A DNA stretch of 64,000 bases from Gemmatimonadaceae bacterium (GCA_030835125.1 JAUQWM010000044.1:142969-206968), one strand, 5' to 3'; shown: positions 1-7,909, counted from the first letter of the stretch. The notes: generated from the letters alone by a model not told the origin. Made by a program: numbers and translations.

Positions 1-473
1 GCATCGTTAGGCGGCGGCCGGCCGGACCGGAACCGGGAGGCAGACTATTGCGCGATGGCGGACGGGCTTCCTATATTCGTCCAACCGCTTCGCGTTCGCG
101 CGGGGACCCTGCTTGGCTTCATCGCGACTACAATCACTCAAGAGTGCCTCCCTGGCCGCCGACATCATCGGCATGGCCGGCAGGGTTGAGGCCCCACCCT
201 TGAAAGTTCGCGACCTCTCTTTTACCACTTTAGGCGTGCATTTATGATGGTCTGGTAGCGATACCGGGCGGTCATGCCGGTTTCGTAACTGTGGTGATGG
301 TCGTCCAGCGGATCGTAGCCCCACTGGACATGCTGATTGAGAAGACCAGTCTGTCGCAGTTTTGCGCCGAGGTCCTGGCGCGCGGAACCAGTCGGATGTT
401 CGCGTCCGGCTGCTGCCGACCAATCCACCGGGGGATTGGACCGGCGTTCAACACCCTCTCCATGGAGAGAACA
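1..473. other. Intergenic stretch with no supportable gene
   Basis: No open frame here resembles a known protein. The longest minus-strand frame has the skewed composition of a shadow frame. The only item of note is one copy of the over-represented word CGTTAGGC at 5-12. It probably includes the upstream region of the small Lys-rich peptide gene that follows, but I see no convincing promoter. Confidence 0.5.
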
Positions 474-530
474 ATGGCTGCGAAGAAGAAGAAGGCTGCG
501 AAGAAGGGCGGCGCCAAGAAGAAGAAGTAG
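474..530 (+). CDS. Very small lysine/alanine-rich basic peptide (18 aa)
   Basis: An 18-codon frame made almost only of Lys, Ala and Gly (MAAKKKKAAKKGGAKKKK). A GGAGA ribosome-binding sequence lies about 7 bases upstream of the ATG at 474, and a perfect intrinsic terminator follows within 20 bases, so this looks like a complete monocistronic gene rather than chance. The composition resembles the Lys/Ala-rich tails of bacterial H1-like and HU-like DNA-binding proteins, so nucleic-acid binding is a plausible inference, but the product has no fold-level evidence. A longer reading from an upstream ATG at 462 is possible but has no ribosome-binding site. It is too short for most gene callers. Confidence 0.6.
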   Translation: MAAKKKKAAKKGGAKKKK

Positions 531-546
531 GCTCCGTTCGTTGCTT

Positions 547-590
547 AACAAGAAAGCCGGCGCATGTGCGCCGGCTTTCTTGTTTTCAGG
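547..590 (+). terminator. Strong intrinsic terminator after the Lys-rich peptide gene
   Basis: A perfect 18-bp inverted repeat (547-564 with 567-584) with a 2-base loop. The stem ends in TTCTTGTTTT, giving a U-rich 3' side. The A-rich 5' side would also let it work in the opposite direction for the minus-strand small gene that ends at 603. Confidence 0.9.
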
Positions 591-602
591 AACCCTCTTC
601 GC

Positions 603-758
603 TCAGGCGGCCTTCACCTCGATCGGCTCGCCACTGGTCTCATCCTCGATGGAATAGACGTAGGCGCTGAGACGCGGCACGGGGTCCACGCTCGGCCAGC
701 CGGAGATGACAATCCCGATCGGTTCCTGCGGTTCGTTCGACTGACGACGTTTTGGCAT
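603..758 (-). CDS. Small conserved-looking hypothetical protein (51 aa)
   Basis: A 51-residue frame starting with ATG at 758 and ending in TGA at 603-605. It has a basic start (MPKRRQ) followed by an evenly mixed, protein-like sequence containing IGIVISGWPSVDPVPRLSAY. No domain is recognised. An AGGAG lies about 12 bases upstream of the ATG, which is a long spacing. The frame continues upstream to 944, but that extension is Arg/Ser-rich and looks like shadow sequence. It ends just beside the terminator at 547-590. Function unknown. Confidence 0.5.
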   Translation of the reverse strand: MPKRRQSNEPQEPIGIVISGWPSVDPVPRLSAYVYSIEDETSGEPIEVKAA

Positions 759-1028
759 CGGTACAGCACGCTCCTGGTGGCTGCGGTGTGGCTCGGGCGA
801 GTAGCCCGCGTGCCGCGCGCCCAAGGCAACGAGGGTGCCAGGATTGCGGAATCCGGAACGCCTTGCGGCGTCGAAGGATGCGCCGGTAGCGGCTTTCGCG
901 CGTTCACTCGATCGTCGCGAAATGACACGCCGGTAAGCGGACACCCGTAGCGGAATGAAACAGTCGACCGGAGGCGGGCCGGGTACATCGGGTCTCTTGC
1001 CTACCGGACTCGGACCTTCTGGCTCGAC

Positions 1029-1802
1029 TCAGGCCACGCTCTTCCGTGCCAGGAAAGTGCCGTTCTCGGCGCCGTCGAGCACGACGGAGACGTCCCATCC
1101 GCGATAGCGGGCTCGAAGTTCTTCCATGGTGAGCCCGGACTCGCCGGCGACCAGCGTGTCGACGAGATGAACGCCACCGTCGAGGGTCGCGCGCTTGAGA
1201 AGGTCGATGACCCGCGTGCGCTGCTCCTGCGTGAGCCCGCGGAACGCGGCCGGCGTGACGACAACTGCGTTGAGGGGCGCATCGGGCGACCATGCGTTGA
1301 GTCCGATGGACTGTCCCTTCACGCGGGACATCAGGCCGACCTGACTGGCGGCCGTGACCACGCGCTCGACCGCTTCCTCGTTCTCCTCGACCGCTGTCAC
1401 CTGGCAGCCACGGGCGGCGAGGTACAGGACCGGACCTTCCTGGCGAACGCCGGCGACCAGCACCCGCGAATCGGTGTCGGGCAGGATCTCCCGGACGAGC
1501 GGGGCGTCAGCGGCGAGGCCCCAGTGTTCCGGCGTGCGATACATGGCCAGGAGCTTGAGCCGGCGCTTGCGCCAGGTGGCATAGGTGGGAATCCGCAGCC
1601 GCTGGCTGATGATGCGGTCGACCTCGGAACAGAGCACGAGCTCGTCGAACTCGGGCTGGGGCCGGCCACGGAGGGCGGAAACGGCCTCGTCGCCGATGCG
1701 GAGGATTGCCGGCCGCGGAAGCGAGAACTTGTAGTTCTCGATCTCCTGGTCGACATACTGTTCGTACTGCTGCTTCAGCGATACGTGCTGGCGCTGGCCC
1801 AT
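1029..1802 (-). CDS. SAM-dependent methyltransferase-like protein
   Basis: A 257-residue cytosolic protein. The central part has a class I methyltransferase layout: a glycine-containing first strand (RVLVAGVRQEGPVLYLAARG) and then an acidic turn after the second strand (VTAVEENEEAVERV), the usual S-adenosylmethionine ribose contact. The N-terminal ~100 residues form a helical region (EQYVDQEIENYK and onward) without a recognised domain. Substrate unknown. The gene is divergent from mutM. A weak promoter-like pair (TTGCCA, 17 bp, TAACTT) can be read in the gap on the minus strand. The family assignment rests only on the fold-level pattern. Confidence 0.55.
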   Translation of the reverse strand: MGQRQHVSLKQQYEQYVDQEIENYKFSLPRPAILRIGDEAVSALRGRPQPEFDELVLCSEVDRIISQRLRIPTYATWRKRRLKLLAMYRTPEHWGLAADAPLVREILPDTDSRVLVAGVRQEGPVLYLAARGCQVTAVEENEEAVERVVTAASQVGLMSRVKGQSIGLNAWSPDAPLNAVVVTPAAFRGLTQEQRTRVIDLLKRATLDGGVHLVDTLVAGESGLTMEELRARYRGWDVSVVLDGAENGTFLARKSVA

Positions 1803-1885
1803 GTCGTTTGCCCGGCGGGTCGCGCGACAAGTTAGGCATCCTCGTCAGGCATGGCAAGGCTGTGGGAATGCTGCGTAGACGACCT

Positions 1886-1937
1886 GCTGCGTGCTGATTG
1901 CTGCGGGCTGCTGCTGCCGCTGCGGGCCGGGGCTCGT
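1886..1937 (+). repeat. GCTGATTGCTGC-class repeat arm upstream of mutM
   Basis: Begins with the 19-mer GCTGCGTGCTGATTGCTGC and continues into CTGCTGCTGCCG and a GGGCCGGGG stretch. It matches the left arms at 2770, 2876, 2984, 11462 and 14711. No inverted partner is present before mutM, so this is a single arm. Confidence 0.85.
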
Positions 1938-1971
1938 TGCTGGCGCTCAGCCGGTGGGCTACTGTCGCTCC

Positions 1972-1992
1972 CTCGACCCTCGACCCTCCCCC
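1972..1992 (+). repeat. Heptad array (CTCGACC) abutting the mutM start codon
   Basis: Three 7-bp units (CTCGACC, CTCGACC, CTCCCCC) run directly into the ATG at 1993, leaving no room for a Shine-Dalgarno sequence. The same word forms a four-copy array at 51445-51472. Confidence 0.8.
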
Positions 1993-2781
1993 ATGCCTGA
2001 ACTTCCCGAAGTCGAGCGAGCGGCCGGGATCGCCCGGGCGGCCGTGGTCGGCCGCACCATAACGAGTGTCCGGGTCCTCCATCCCGCCCAGCGGCGGGGC
2101 CTGCCGGCGCGGGCCGCGCGCTCCCTCATTGGCGATCGCGTCGAGGCCGTTGTCCGGCGCGGGAAGGCACAGCGCTTCCGCCTCGCCAGTGGACGCGAGC
2201 TGCGCGTGCATTTCCGCATGACCGGGGATTGGGTGCTCCTCGGATCCGGGGAGGTCCCGCCCCGGGCCGTCCGGGCCATCATCGCACTCGACGACGGCAC
2301 CCGTCTCGCCCTGCACGACCCGCGCGCCCTCTCCGTCATCTCGCTAGGCATGCCCGAGCCGGACGAGGGCATCGGGCCCGAAGCGACCGATCCGGCCCTG
2401 ACGCCGGCTCGCCTGTCCGCCGCACTCGCCGGCCGGCGGATCGCCATCAAGCAGGCGCTGCTCGACCAGGCCATCGTGGCCGGCATCGGGAACATCTATG
2501 CGTCCGAGGCCCTCTGGCGGGCGCGGATCGATCCGCGACTCCCTGCCAACCGTCTCGAGGCCCCACAGCTCCGACGCCTGGTATCGGCTATCCGGGCAAC
2601 CATGCGAATCGCAATGGCGCGCCACGCGCGCTACTACGGACGGGATGCCGGGGAAGGGCGGTTCGCGGTCTACGATCGCGAGGGACAGCGGTGCCGTCGC
2701 TGTGGGGCAAACGTGAGGCGGATCGTCCAGGCGGGAAGGAGCACCTATTTCTGCCTGAGATGCCAGGGAGCTGCGTGCTGA
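1993..2781 (+). CDS. mutM: Formamidopyrimidine-DNA glycosylase (8-oxoguanine repair)
   Basis: A 262-residue bifunctional base-excision repair enzyme (glycosylase and AP lyase) that removes 8-oxoguanine and formamidopyrimidines. The mature N-terminus PELPEVE provides the catalytic Pro and Glu. The H2TH region contains QALLDQAIVAGIGNIYASEALW, and a C-terminal zinc finger has CRRCG...CLRC. The start at 1993 is fixed by the need for Pro directly after Met; longer readings into the upstream repeat are not credible. A 7-bp array abuts the start. The last codons (Gly-Ala-Ala-Cys-stop) and the TGA itself lie inside the repeat element that begins at 2770, so the native C-terminus may have been altered. 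Confidence 0.95.
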   Translation: MPELPEVERAAGIARAAVVGRTITSVRVLHPAQRRGLPARAARSLIGDRVEAVVRRGKAQRFRLASGRELRVHFRMTGDWVLLGSGEVPPRAVRAIIALDDGTRLALHDPRALSVISLGMPEPDEGIGPEATDPALTPARLSAALAGRRIAIKQALLDQAIVAGIGNIYASEALWRARIDPRLPANRLEAPQLRRLVSAIRATMRIAMARHARYYGRDAGEGRFAVYDREGQRCRRCGANVRRIVQAGRSTYFCLRCQGAAC

Positions 2782-2983
2782 TTGCTGCGGGCTGCTGCTG
2801 CCGCTGCGGGCTGGGGCTTGGCGCTAGCCCGAGCAGAGGGGCGGAACCCCAGGCATAAGCAATCAGCAGGGGGGAGCTGCGTGCTGATTGGTGCGGGCTG
2901 CTGCTGCCGCTGCGGGCTGGGGCTTGGCGCGCCAGCCCGAGCAGAGGGGCGGAGCCCCAGGCATAAGCAATCAGCAGGGGGGA
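2770..2983 (+). repeat. Two tandem ~107-bp hairpin units at the 3' end of mutM
   Basis: Unit 1 (2770-2875, 106 bp) and unit 2 (2876-2983, 108 bp) differ at about four positions. Each starts with GCTGCGTGCTGATTG, passes through CTGCTGCTGCCGCTGCGGG, and ends with an inverted match (AAGCAATCAGCA), so each can fold on itself. The first unit overlaps the mutM stop codon. Confidence 0.9.
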
Positions 2984-3134
2984 GCTGCGTGCTGATTGCT
3001 GCGGGCTGCTGCTGCCGCTGCGGGCTGGGGCTGGCATCCGGGGGGAGAACTTCGTGCTGATTGCTGCGTGCTGCTGCTGGCGCCAGCCCGAGCAAGCTGC
3101 GGCAGCCCCAGCCACCAGCAATCAGTACGCAGCC
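2984..3134. repeat. Third unit and terminal inverted arm of the mutM-rlmI repeat cluster
   Basis: A third left arm (2984-3035) is followed by a compact palindrome. Its left side (3052-3080) is GTGCTGATTGCTGCGTGCTG-like, and its right side (3085-3134) carries CAGCAATCAGTACGCAGC. The right end includes the stop codon of rlmI on the opposite strand. The cluster lies between two convergent genes. Confidence 0.85.
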
Positions 3135-4288
3135 TGAAGTACGACTCCCTTGAGATACCCCGTCTCCGGGATGGTGACCACCTCCGGATGATCGATCGGC
3201 TGACCCAGGACCTGCCGGAGCAGCAGCCGGCGCCCGGAGTCCTGCGCGGCGTGTTCCACCATCTCCAGGAACAGCGGACGTGTCATGTGGAAGCTGCAGC
3301 TGGCGGTATACAGCATGCCCCCCGGCGCCAGCAGCCGCATTGCTCGCAGGTTGATCTCGTGGTAGCCGCGCAGCGCCGCGTCCAGGGAGTCGCGATTCTT
3401 GGCGAACGCCGGCGGGTCGAGCACGATCGTGTCGAACCGCTCACCCTCGCGGTCTTTCTCCCGCAGGTAGTCAAAGGCATTGGCCTCGATGCATTCGACG
3501 TTCGCCAGGCTGTTGAGCGTCGCGTTCTCCCGCGCGCGCACCAGCGCGTCGGCCGATGAATCGAGGGCGATCACGCTCTGGGCCTGGCGCGCCAGGTGGA
3601 GTGCAAAGGACCCGTGATAGCTGAAGCAGTCGAGCGCCTTCCCCGTTGCCAGGCTGCCCATCAGCACCCGGTTCTCGCGCTGGTCGAGGAAGGCCCCGGT
3701 CTTCTGCCCGGTCCAGGGCGCCGCTGCGTACCGGACGCCATGCTCGGTCACGATCACCTCACGCGGCACGTCGCCGTACAGCAGCACGGTCTCCCTCGCC
3801 AGCCCCTCCCGTGTCCGCAATGGCACGTCGTTCCGAGCCAGCACCCCTTCGGCTCCGGTGACCTGTACCAGCGCCTCGACGATCGGCTCGCGAAAGGACT
3901 CCACCGCCGCGCTCAGCAACTGGACGACCAGCCAGCGATCGTACCGGTCGCAGATCAGGGCAGGGAGGCCGTCGCCCTCGGCGTGCACAAGTCGATAGGC
4001 ATTGGCGACGGTGACCAGGTCGCGTCGCAGCCCGATCGCCTGCTCCAGTCGCTGCCGCCACCAGCGCGGGTCGATGGTGGCGTCGGGATCGGGGTCGAGA
4101 AGGCGGAGGGAGATTTCGGAGGAAGGGCTCCAGAGCGCGACGCCGAGCCAGCGGCCACGGTCGTCGCGAACGCGGACCGTCCCCGCCGGCGCCGAGGGTC
4201 GCTTCCGGACGTCGCTCTTGAAGATCCAGGGGTGACCCCGCGCCCAGCGCTGCGCGCCCCGCTGGGTGACCGTTGCCGATTCAGTCAC
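3122..4288 (-). CDS. rlmI: 23S rRNA (cytosine-C5) methyltransferase, RlmI-like
   Basis: A 388-residue protein of the YccW/RlmI type. An N-terminal PUA-like RNA-binding region contains RWARGHPWIFKSDV. A connecting region contains VHAEGDGLPALICDRYDRWLVV. A C-terminal Rossmann methyltransferase domain has ALDCFSYHGSFALHLA for SAM, and DPPAFAKN followed by ASCSFHM with the catalytic cysteine. RlmI methylates C1962 of 23S rRNA. The last residues (LQAAY) and the TGA stop are written in the repeat element that ends at 3134. A TGATGCC heptad array lies upstream. Confidence 0.85.
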   Translation of the reverse strand: MTESATVTQRGAQRWARGHPWIFKSDVRKRPSAPAGTVRVRDDRGRWLGVALWSPSSEISLRLLDPDPDATIDPRWWRQRLEQAIGLRRDLVTVANAYRLVHAEGDGLPALICDRYDRWLVVQLLSAAVESFREPIVEALVQVTGAEGVLARNDVPLRTREGLARETVLLYGDVPREVIVTEHGVRYAAAPWTGQKTGAFLDQRENRVLMGSLATGKALDCFSYHGSFALHLARQAQSVIALDSSADALVRARENATLNSLANVECIEANAFDYLREKDREGERFDTIVLDPPAFAKNRDSLDAALRGYHEINLRAMRLLAPGGMLYTASCSFHMTRPLFLEMVEHAAQDSGRRLLLRQVLGQPIDHPEVVTIPETGYLKGVVLQAAY

Positions 4289-4310
4289 GCGGAGCCCCGA
4301 GGTTCCGTGC

Positions 4311-4365
4311 CCTGATGCCTGATGCCTGATGCCTGATGCCTGATGCGATGCCCGATGCCTGATGT
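4311..4365 (+). repeat. Heptad array (TGATGCC) between rlmI and mltG
   Basis: Five to seven copies of the 7-bp word TGATGCC, some degenerate at the right end (GATGCCCGATGCC). The same word in the same orientation is found at 7521-7579 in the tRNA cluster, so the array is not locally unique. Confidence 0.9.
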
Positions 4366-4371
4366 CATCCC

Positions 4372-5361
4372 CTATGGCCTCGCGCTGGCCGACCGGTTCC
4401 GCAGCGCCCGCATCCGCCGCACGGCCTCGTTATGCTCCCGCAGCGTCGCGCGGAACTCGTGATGGCCGTCGGGATGGGCGACGAAGTACAGGAACGGTAC
4501 GTCGGCAGGGAACAGCGCCGCCTCGATGCTCGCTGAGCCGGGCGAGGCGATCGGACCTGGCGGCAGCCCGACGTTGCGGTAGGTGTTGTACGGCGAGTCT
4601 ACCCGGAGATCGCGGTAGAGCACCCGGGTCGTGTGGCGACCGAGCGCGTACTGCACGGTCGGGTCGGCCTGGAGGAGCATCTTCCGCTTGAGGCGGTTGT
4701 GGTACACGGCCGATATGACCGGTCGCTCGGCTGCGACCCTCGCCTCCTTCTCGATGATCGACGCCAGCGTCACGACCTCGTGCCGCGTCATTCCCAGCAC
4801 CTTCAGGCGCTCGTTCCACTCCGGCTTCCAGCGCCGCTCGAACTCGTTCACCAGGCGCCTGACGATGGGCAGTGGCGCGGACCCCTCGGGCATCAGGTAC
4901 GTCTCGGGAAAGAGGTATCCTTCGAGGGTGGGGGTCGGGATGCCGAGCCGCCGGAGCAGCGCCGTGTCACGCGAGGCCGAATCGAGCGCCTCGGGCGGGA
5001 CCTTCATCGTCGTTGCGACCGAGGGGACAATCGTCCTGAGGTCCCATCCCTCGGGGATGGTCACGGTGAACACGATGCCGCGCCCGGCCACGAGCCCGTC
5101 GATCACGGTGCGCCAGGACGCGCCGCGGTCGATGAGGTAGGTGCCCGCCTTGATGCTCCGGTCGCGTCCCGCCAGCTTGGCGTAGAGGCTGAACGCGCGG
5201 GCGGAACGGATGACACCCGCCTTCTTCAGGGAGTCCGCGGCCTGGCGCAGGCTGGCGCCGCTGGGTACCTGGACTCGCGCACTGCCACTGCCGCCGTCGC
5301 AGGCAGCAACGGCGACGACGCTCCCCGCCAGCACCAGGCGTCGCACGCGGGCCCCGCTCAC
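4372..5361 (-). CDS. mltG: Endolytic murein transglycosylase MltG (YceG-like)
   Basis: A 329-residue envelope protein that cleaves nascent peptidoglycan strands and is proposed to terminate glycan elongation. The N-terminus (RRLVLAGSVVAVAACDGG) looks like a lipoprotein signal, whereas the enzyme is usually a single-pass membrane protein. The YceG domain follows, with LKKAGVIRSARAFSLYAK, IPEGWDLRTI and the catalytic-Glu segment ASIIEKEA; PTVQYALG and GLPPGPIASPG are also diagnostic. The start overlaps the stop of ruvX by four bases (ATGA), so the two are probably translationally coupled. Confidence 0.93.
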   Translation of the reverse strand: MSGARVRRLVLAGSVVAVAACDGGSGSARVQVPSGASLRQAADSLKKAGVIRSARAFSLYAKLAGRDRSIKAGTYLIDRGASWRTVIDGLVAGRGIVFTVTIPEGWDLRTIVPSVATTMKVPPEALDSASRDTALLRRLGIPTPTLEGYLFPETYLMPEGSAPLPIVRRLVNEFERRWKPEWNERLKVLGMTRHEVVTLASIIEKEARVAAERPVISAVYHNRLKRKMLLQADPTVQYALGRHTTRVLYRDLRVDSPYNTYRNVGLPPGPIASPGSASIEAALFPADVPFLYFVAHPDGHHEFRATLREHNEAVRRMRALRNRSASARP

Positions 5362-5780
5362 CGGACCGGTTCCCTGAGTTGCAGGGCATGCTGGAGCAGG
5401 ACCGTCGCGGCCAGCGCGTCCACGTCTCCCTTGCGCCCGCGGGTCGAGCCGCCCATCTCGCGAATGGCACGCTGCGCCGCCGCGGTGGTGAATCGCTCGT
5501 CTACCAGCCGGACCGGCAGCCCGCTCCGCTCGCCGAGCAGGGCCGCCACACGACGCGCCTCGCTCGATCGGTCCGTTTCCTCGCCTTGCCCGTCGAGCGG
5601 CAACCCGACGACGAAGCCTTCCGCGCCTAACGACTTCGCCCGTTCGAGGATCTCGCCGATCGGCGGGCGCTTGCCGGCCCGGCGGACGATGTGGCCCGCG
5701 GGCGACGCGATGAGCCCCGTCGGATCGCTTACCGCGAGCCCGATCCGGCGGTCACCGAGGTCGATGGCGAAAATGCGCAC
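5358..5780 (-). CDS. ruvX: Pre-16S rRNA nuclease / YqgF-type resolvase
   Basis: A 140-residue RNase H-fold protein of the YqgF (RuvX) family, needed for 5'-end maturation of 16S rRNA. It has the N-terminal strand RIFAIDLGDRRIGLAVSD with the first metal-binding Asp, the GLPLDG motif, the VDERFTT motif and a C-terminal DVDALAATVLLQ helix. Its stop overlaps the start of mltG. The gap to rho upstream contains a heptad-arm hairpin. Confidence 0.93.
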   Translation of the reverse strand: MRIFAIDLGDRRIGLAVSDPTGLIASPAGHIVRRAGKRPPIGEILERAKSLGAEGFVVGLPLDGQGEETDRSSEARRVAALLGERSGLPVRLVDERFTTAAAQRAIREMGGSTRGRKGDVDALAATVLLQHALQLREPVR

Positions 5781-5909
5781 GGGGGATGGAGGACAGGGGA
5801 TGGGCGACGGGGGACCCAGCGTTCCGGCCAGGACGAAAACGGCGGGAGCCGACGCGAGGATCCACGCCCACGACAGCGCTCGCCCGTCTCCCGTCCGACA
5901 CCCCCCGTC
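5781..5909. repeat. Heptad-arm hairpin between rho and ruvX
   Basis: A G-rich arm at 5781-5816 (GGGGATG, GAGGACA, GGGGATG, GGCGACG units) faces a C-rich arm at 5875-5909 (CGTCTCC, CGTCCGA, CCCCCCGTCTC). The words GACGGGA/CGTCTCC also build the hairpin at 7836-7906. Confidence 0.7.
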
Positions 5910-7154
5910 TCATTGGGTCATCAGCTGAAAGAACTCCTTGTTCGTCTTGCTCTTCTTCATCTGTCGCAGCAGGAACGTGATCTGTTCCTCGGCCGGCATG
6001 TCCCCCAGGAAGGTGCGCAACAGGAACACGCGGTTCCGCTCCTCCTGGTTCAGCAGCAATTCCTCCTTCCGGGTTCCCGACTTGTTGATGTCGATTGCCG
6101 GGTAGATGCGCTGGTTGCCGATCTCGCGGCTGAGGACGAGCTCCATGTTGCCGGTCCCCTTGAACTCCTCGAAGATCACCTCGTCCATCCGCGACCCGGT
6201 CTCGATGAGCGCGGTGGCCACGATGGTGAGTGACCCGCCGCCCTCGATCTTCCGCGCCGAGCCGAAGAACTTCTTGGGGCGCTGCATCGCCGATGCGTCA
6301 AGGCCCCCGGAGAGGATGCGGCCTGACTGCGGCAGCACCGCGTTATGCGCCCGCGCCAGCCGCGTGATGGAGTCCAGCAGGATCACCACGTCGCGGCCCA
6401 CCTCGACGAGCCGCTTCGCCTTTTCGATCACCATCTCCGCCACCTGCACGTGCCGCACGGCCGTCTCGTCGAACGTCGAGCTGATCACCTCGGCGCCGGG
6501 GACGTTCTCGCGGAAGTCCGTCACTTCCTCCGGGCGCTCGTCGATGAGCAGCACGATGAGCGTGACCTCCGGGTGGTTCTCGGAGATCGCGTTGGCCATC
6601 TTCTGGAGGAGGATCGTCTTGCCCGCCCGCGGCGGTGCGGTGATCAGCCCGCGCTGTCCCTTGCCGATCGGCGCCACCAGGTCGACGATGCGCATGGCGA
6701 TGTCTCCGTTCTCGAGCCGGAGCCGCTCGTCGGGATAGACGGGACGCAGCGTGTCGAAGTTCGGGCGCGGCGTGTCGGGCTGCGGCTCGGCGCCGTTGAG
6801 CGTCGCCAGCCTCAGCAGCGCGAGGTAGCGCTCCCACGGCTTCGGCGGGCGGACTTCGCCGCTGATCGTGTCACCGGTGCGAAGGGAGAAACGCTTGATC
6901 TGCGACGGCGACACGTAGATGTCGTCCGGGCCGGCGAGGTAGTTCCAGTCCATCGCGCGCAGGAAGCCGTAGCCTTCCGGCAGGATCTCCAGCACGCCTT
7001 CCGCCTGCAGCGTGTTGGACCCGTCGAGCAGCTTCTGCTCGATGCGGTAGATGATGTCCTGCTTCCGCAGGCCGGAGGTGTCGGGAACGCCCAGGCTGTC
7101 CGCGAGCGCAAGGAGCTCAGGGACCGACTTGCGTCTGAGTTCGGCGATGTCCAC
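5910..7154 (-). CDS. rho: Transcription termination factor Rho
   Basis: A 414-residue hexameric RNA-dependent ATPase that terminates transcription. An N-terminal Rho_N helical region (about 1-45) is followed by the cold-shock-like RNA-binding domain ([22 protein letters not shown]), then the RecA-like motor with Walker [17 protein letters not shown], Walker [17 protein letters not shown], the Q loop ([20 protein letters not shown]) and the R loop ([10 protein letters not shown]). It is close to the typical length, without the long Arg-rich insertion known from some actinobacteria. A degenerate 7-bp array (7165-7192) lies just upstream. Confidence 0.98.
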   Translation of the reverse strand: MDIAELRRKSVPELLALADSLGVPDTSGLRKQDIIYRIEQKLLDGSNTLQAEGVLEILPEGYGFLRAMDWNYLAGPDDIYVSPSQIKRFSLRTGDTISGEVRPPKPWERYLALLRLATLNGAEPQPDTPRPNFDTLRPVYPDERLRLENGDIAMRIVDLVAPIGKGQRGLITAPPRAGKTILLQKMANAISENHPEVTLIVLLIDERPEEVTDFRENVPGAEVISSTFDETAVRHVQVAEMVIEKAKRLVEVGRDVVILLDSITRLARAHNAVLPQSGRILSGGLDASAMQRPKKFFGSARKIEGGGSLTIVATALIETGSRMDEVIFEEFKGTGNMELVLSREIGNQRIYPAIDINKSGTRKEELLLNQEERNRVFLLRTFLGDMPAEEQITFLLRQMKKSKTNKEFFQLMTQ

Positions 7155-7164
7155 CTGGAACCAG

Positions 7165-7192
7165 ATGGGTGATGGGAGAGTTGAGATGGGTC
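7165..7192 (+). repeat. Degenerate heptad array upstream of rho
   Basis: Four 7-bp units (GATGGGT, GATGGGA, GAGTTGA, GATGGGT) begin 11 bases upstream of the rho start codon. Confidence 0.6.
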
Positions 7193-7304
7193 AGGCGCCG
7201 ACCCACGACGTGGCGGCGCGACCGGTGGGTCGGGCGAGGACCCTCGGTGAGGCAGGGATGGGCCGAGCCTTCGGGCAGAAACGGCGCCCGAAAGCGAAGG
7301 CAGG

Positions 7305-7378
7305 TGCGCGAGGCGGGATTCGAACCCACGACCTTCGGCTCCGGAGGCCGACGCTCTATCCAGCTGAGCTACTCGCGC
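7305..7378 (-). tRNA. tRNA-Arg (anticodon CCG)
   Basis: Complete cloverleaf on the minus strand: acceptor GCGCGAG/CTCGCGC, D-arm AGCTCAGCTGGATAGAGC, anticodon stem TCGGC/GCCGA with loop CTCCGGA, and T-loop GGTTCGAATCCC. CCA is not encoded. It is the last tRNA in the cluster, nearest to rho. Confidence 0.95.
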
Positions 7379-7423
7379 TTGGTCGGCAGCTGTGGGGCCG
7401 CGGACTTGTTGTATGTGTACCAG

Positions 7424-7497
7424 TCGGGGCGACTGGATTTGAACCAGCGACCTCCTGCTCCCGAAGCAGGCGCTCTACCGGGCTAAGCTACGCCCCG
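7424..7497 (-). tRNA. tRNA-Pro (anticodon CGG)
   Basis: Acceptor CGGGGCG/CGCCCCG, anticodon stem CCTGC/GCAGG with loop TTCGGGA, T-loop GGTTCAAATCC. CCA is not encoded. Confidence 0.95.
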
Positions 7498-7520
7498 AAT
7501 CCATTCCCACCGGTTTTCGT

Positions 7521-7579
7521 GATGCCTGATCCCTGATGCCTGATGCCTGATGCCTGATGCCTGATGCCTGATGCCTGAT
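7521..7579 (+). repeat. Heptad array (TGATGCC) between tRNA-Pro and tRNA-Arg(ACG)
   Basis: Seven or more 7-bp units of TGATGCC/CCTGATG with one TGATCCC variant. It is the same word as at 4311-4365. Confidence 0.9.
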
Positions 7580-7588
7580 TTGGTGTAG

Positions 7589-7662
7589 CGCGCCCTGAGA
7601 GACTCGAACTCCCAACCTTCTGATCCGTAGTCAGATGCTCTATCCAATTGAGCTAAGGGCGC
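7589..7662 (-). tRNA. tRNA-Arg (anticodon ACG)
   Basis: Acceptor GCGCCCT/AGGGCGC, D-arm AGCTCAATTGGATAGAGC, anticodon stem TCTGA/TCAGA with loop CTACGGA, T-loop AGTTCGAGTCTC. The ACG anticodon is normally edited to ICG in bacteria. Confidence 0.95.
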
Positions 7663-7710
7663 TTGTGACCTGCGACCCGGACGGATCCCGGGATTGCCAT
7701 TCATATAGAT

Positions 7711-7736
7711 GAAGAACGGCCCGCACGAGCGGGCCG
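7711..7736 (-). terminator. Hairpin terminator inside the tRNA cluster
   Basis: A perfect 8-bp GC stem, CGGCCCGC/GCGGGCCG (7717-7736), with a 4-base loop. On the minus strand it is followed by TTCTTC, giving a partial U-tract. It lies downstream of tRNA-Val and upstream of tRNA-Arg(ACG), so it could split the cluster into two units or act in RNA processing. Confidence 0.6.
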
Positions 7737-7754
7737 CAAGGTACCCGAGTCCAA

Positions 7755-7828
7755 TGGGCGGTACAAGACTCGAACTTGTGACCTCCACGATGTCAACGTG
7801 GCGCTCTACCCAACTGAGCTAACCGCCC
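7755..7828 (-). tRNA. tRNA-Val (anticodon GAC)
   Basis: Acceptor GGGCGGT/ACCGCCC, anticodon stem CCACG/CGTGG with loop TTGACAT, T-loop AGTTCGAGTCTT. CCA is not encoded. Confidence 0.95.
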
Positions 7829-7835
7829 AAAAACC

Positions 7836-7906
7836 AGACGGGGGACATGGGACGGGAGACGGCCGCCTCTTCATCTCCTGTCCCATGTCTCCCGTCCGCC
7901 GTCTCA
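7836..7906. repeat. Heptad-arm hairpin between tRNA-Val and tRNA-Gly
   Basis: Left arm 7836-7862 in 7-bp steps (GACGGGG, GACATGG, GACGGGA, GACGG). Right arm 7873-7906 in 7-bp steps (TCTCCTG, TCCCATG, TCTCCCG, TCCGCCG, TCTC). The arms are largely complementary around a ~10-base loop. Its words match those of the hairpin at 5781-5909. Confidence 0.85.
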
Positions 7907-7909
7907 AAG

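Noticed and set aside
7..423. Minus-strand 138-codon open frame at the window start
   Set aside because: No ribosome-binding site, no recognisable domain, and composition typical of a chance frame in GC-rich DNA.
4311..7579. CRISPR array
   Set aside because: The repeats are 7-bp units without spacers, and no cas genes are present.
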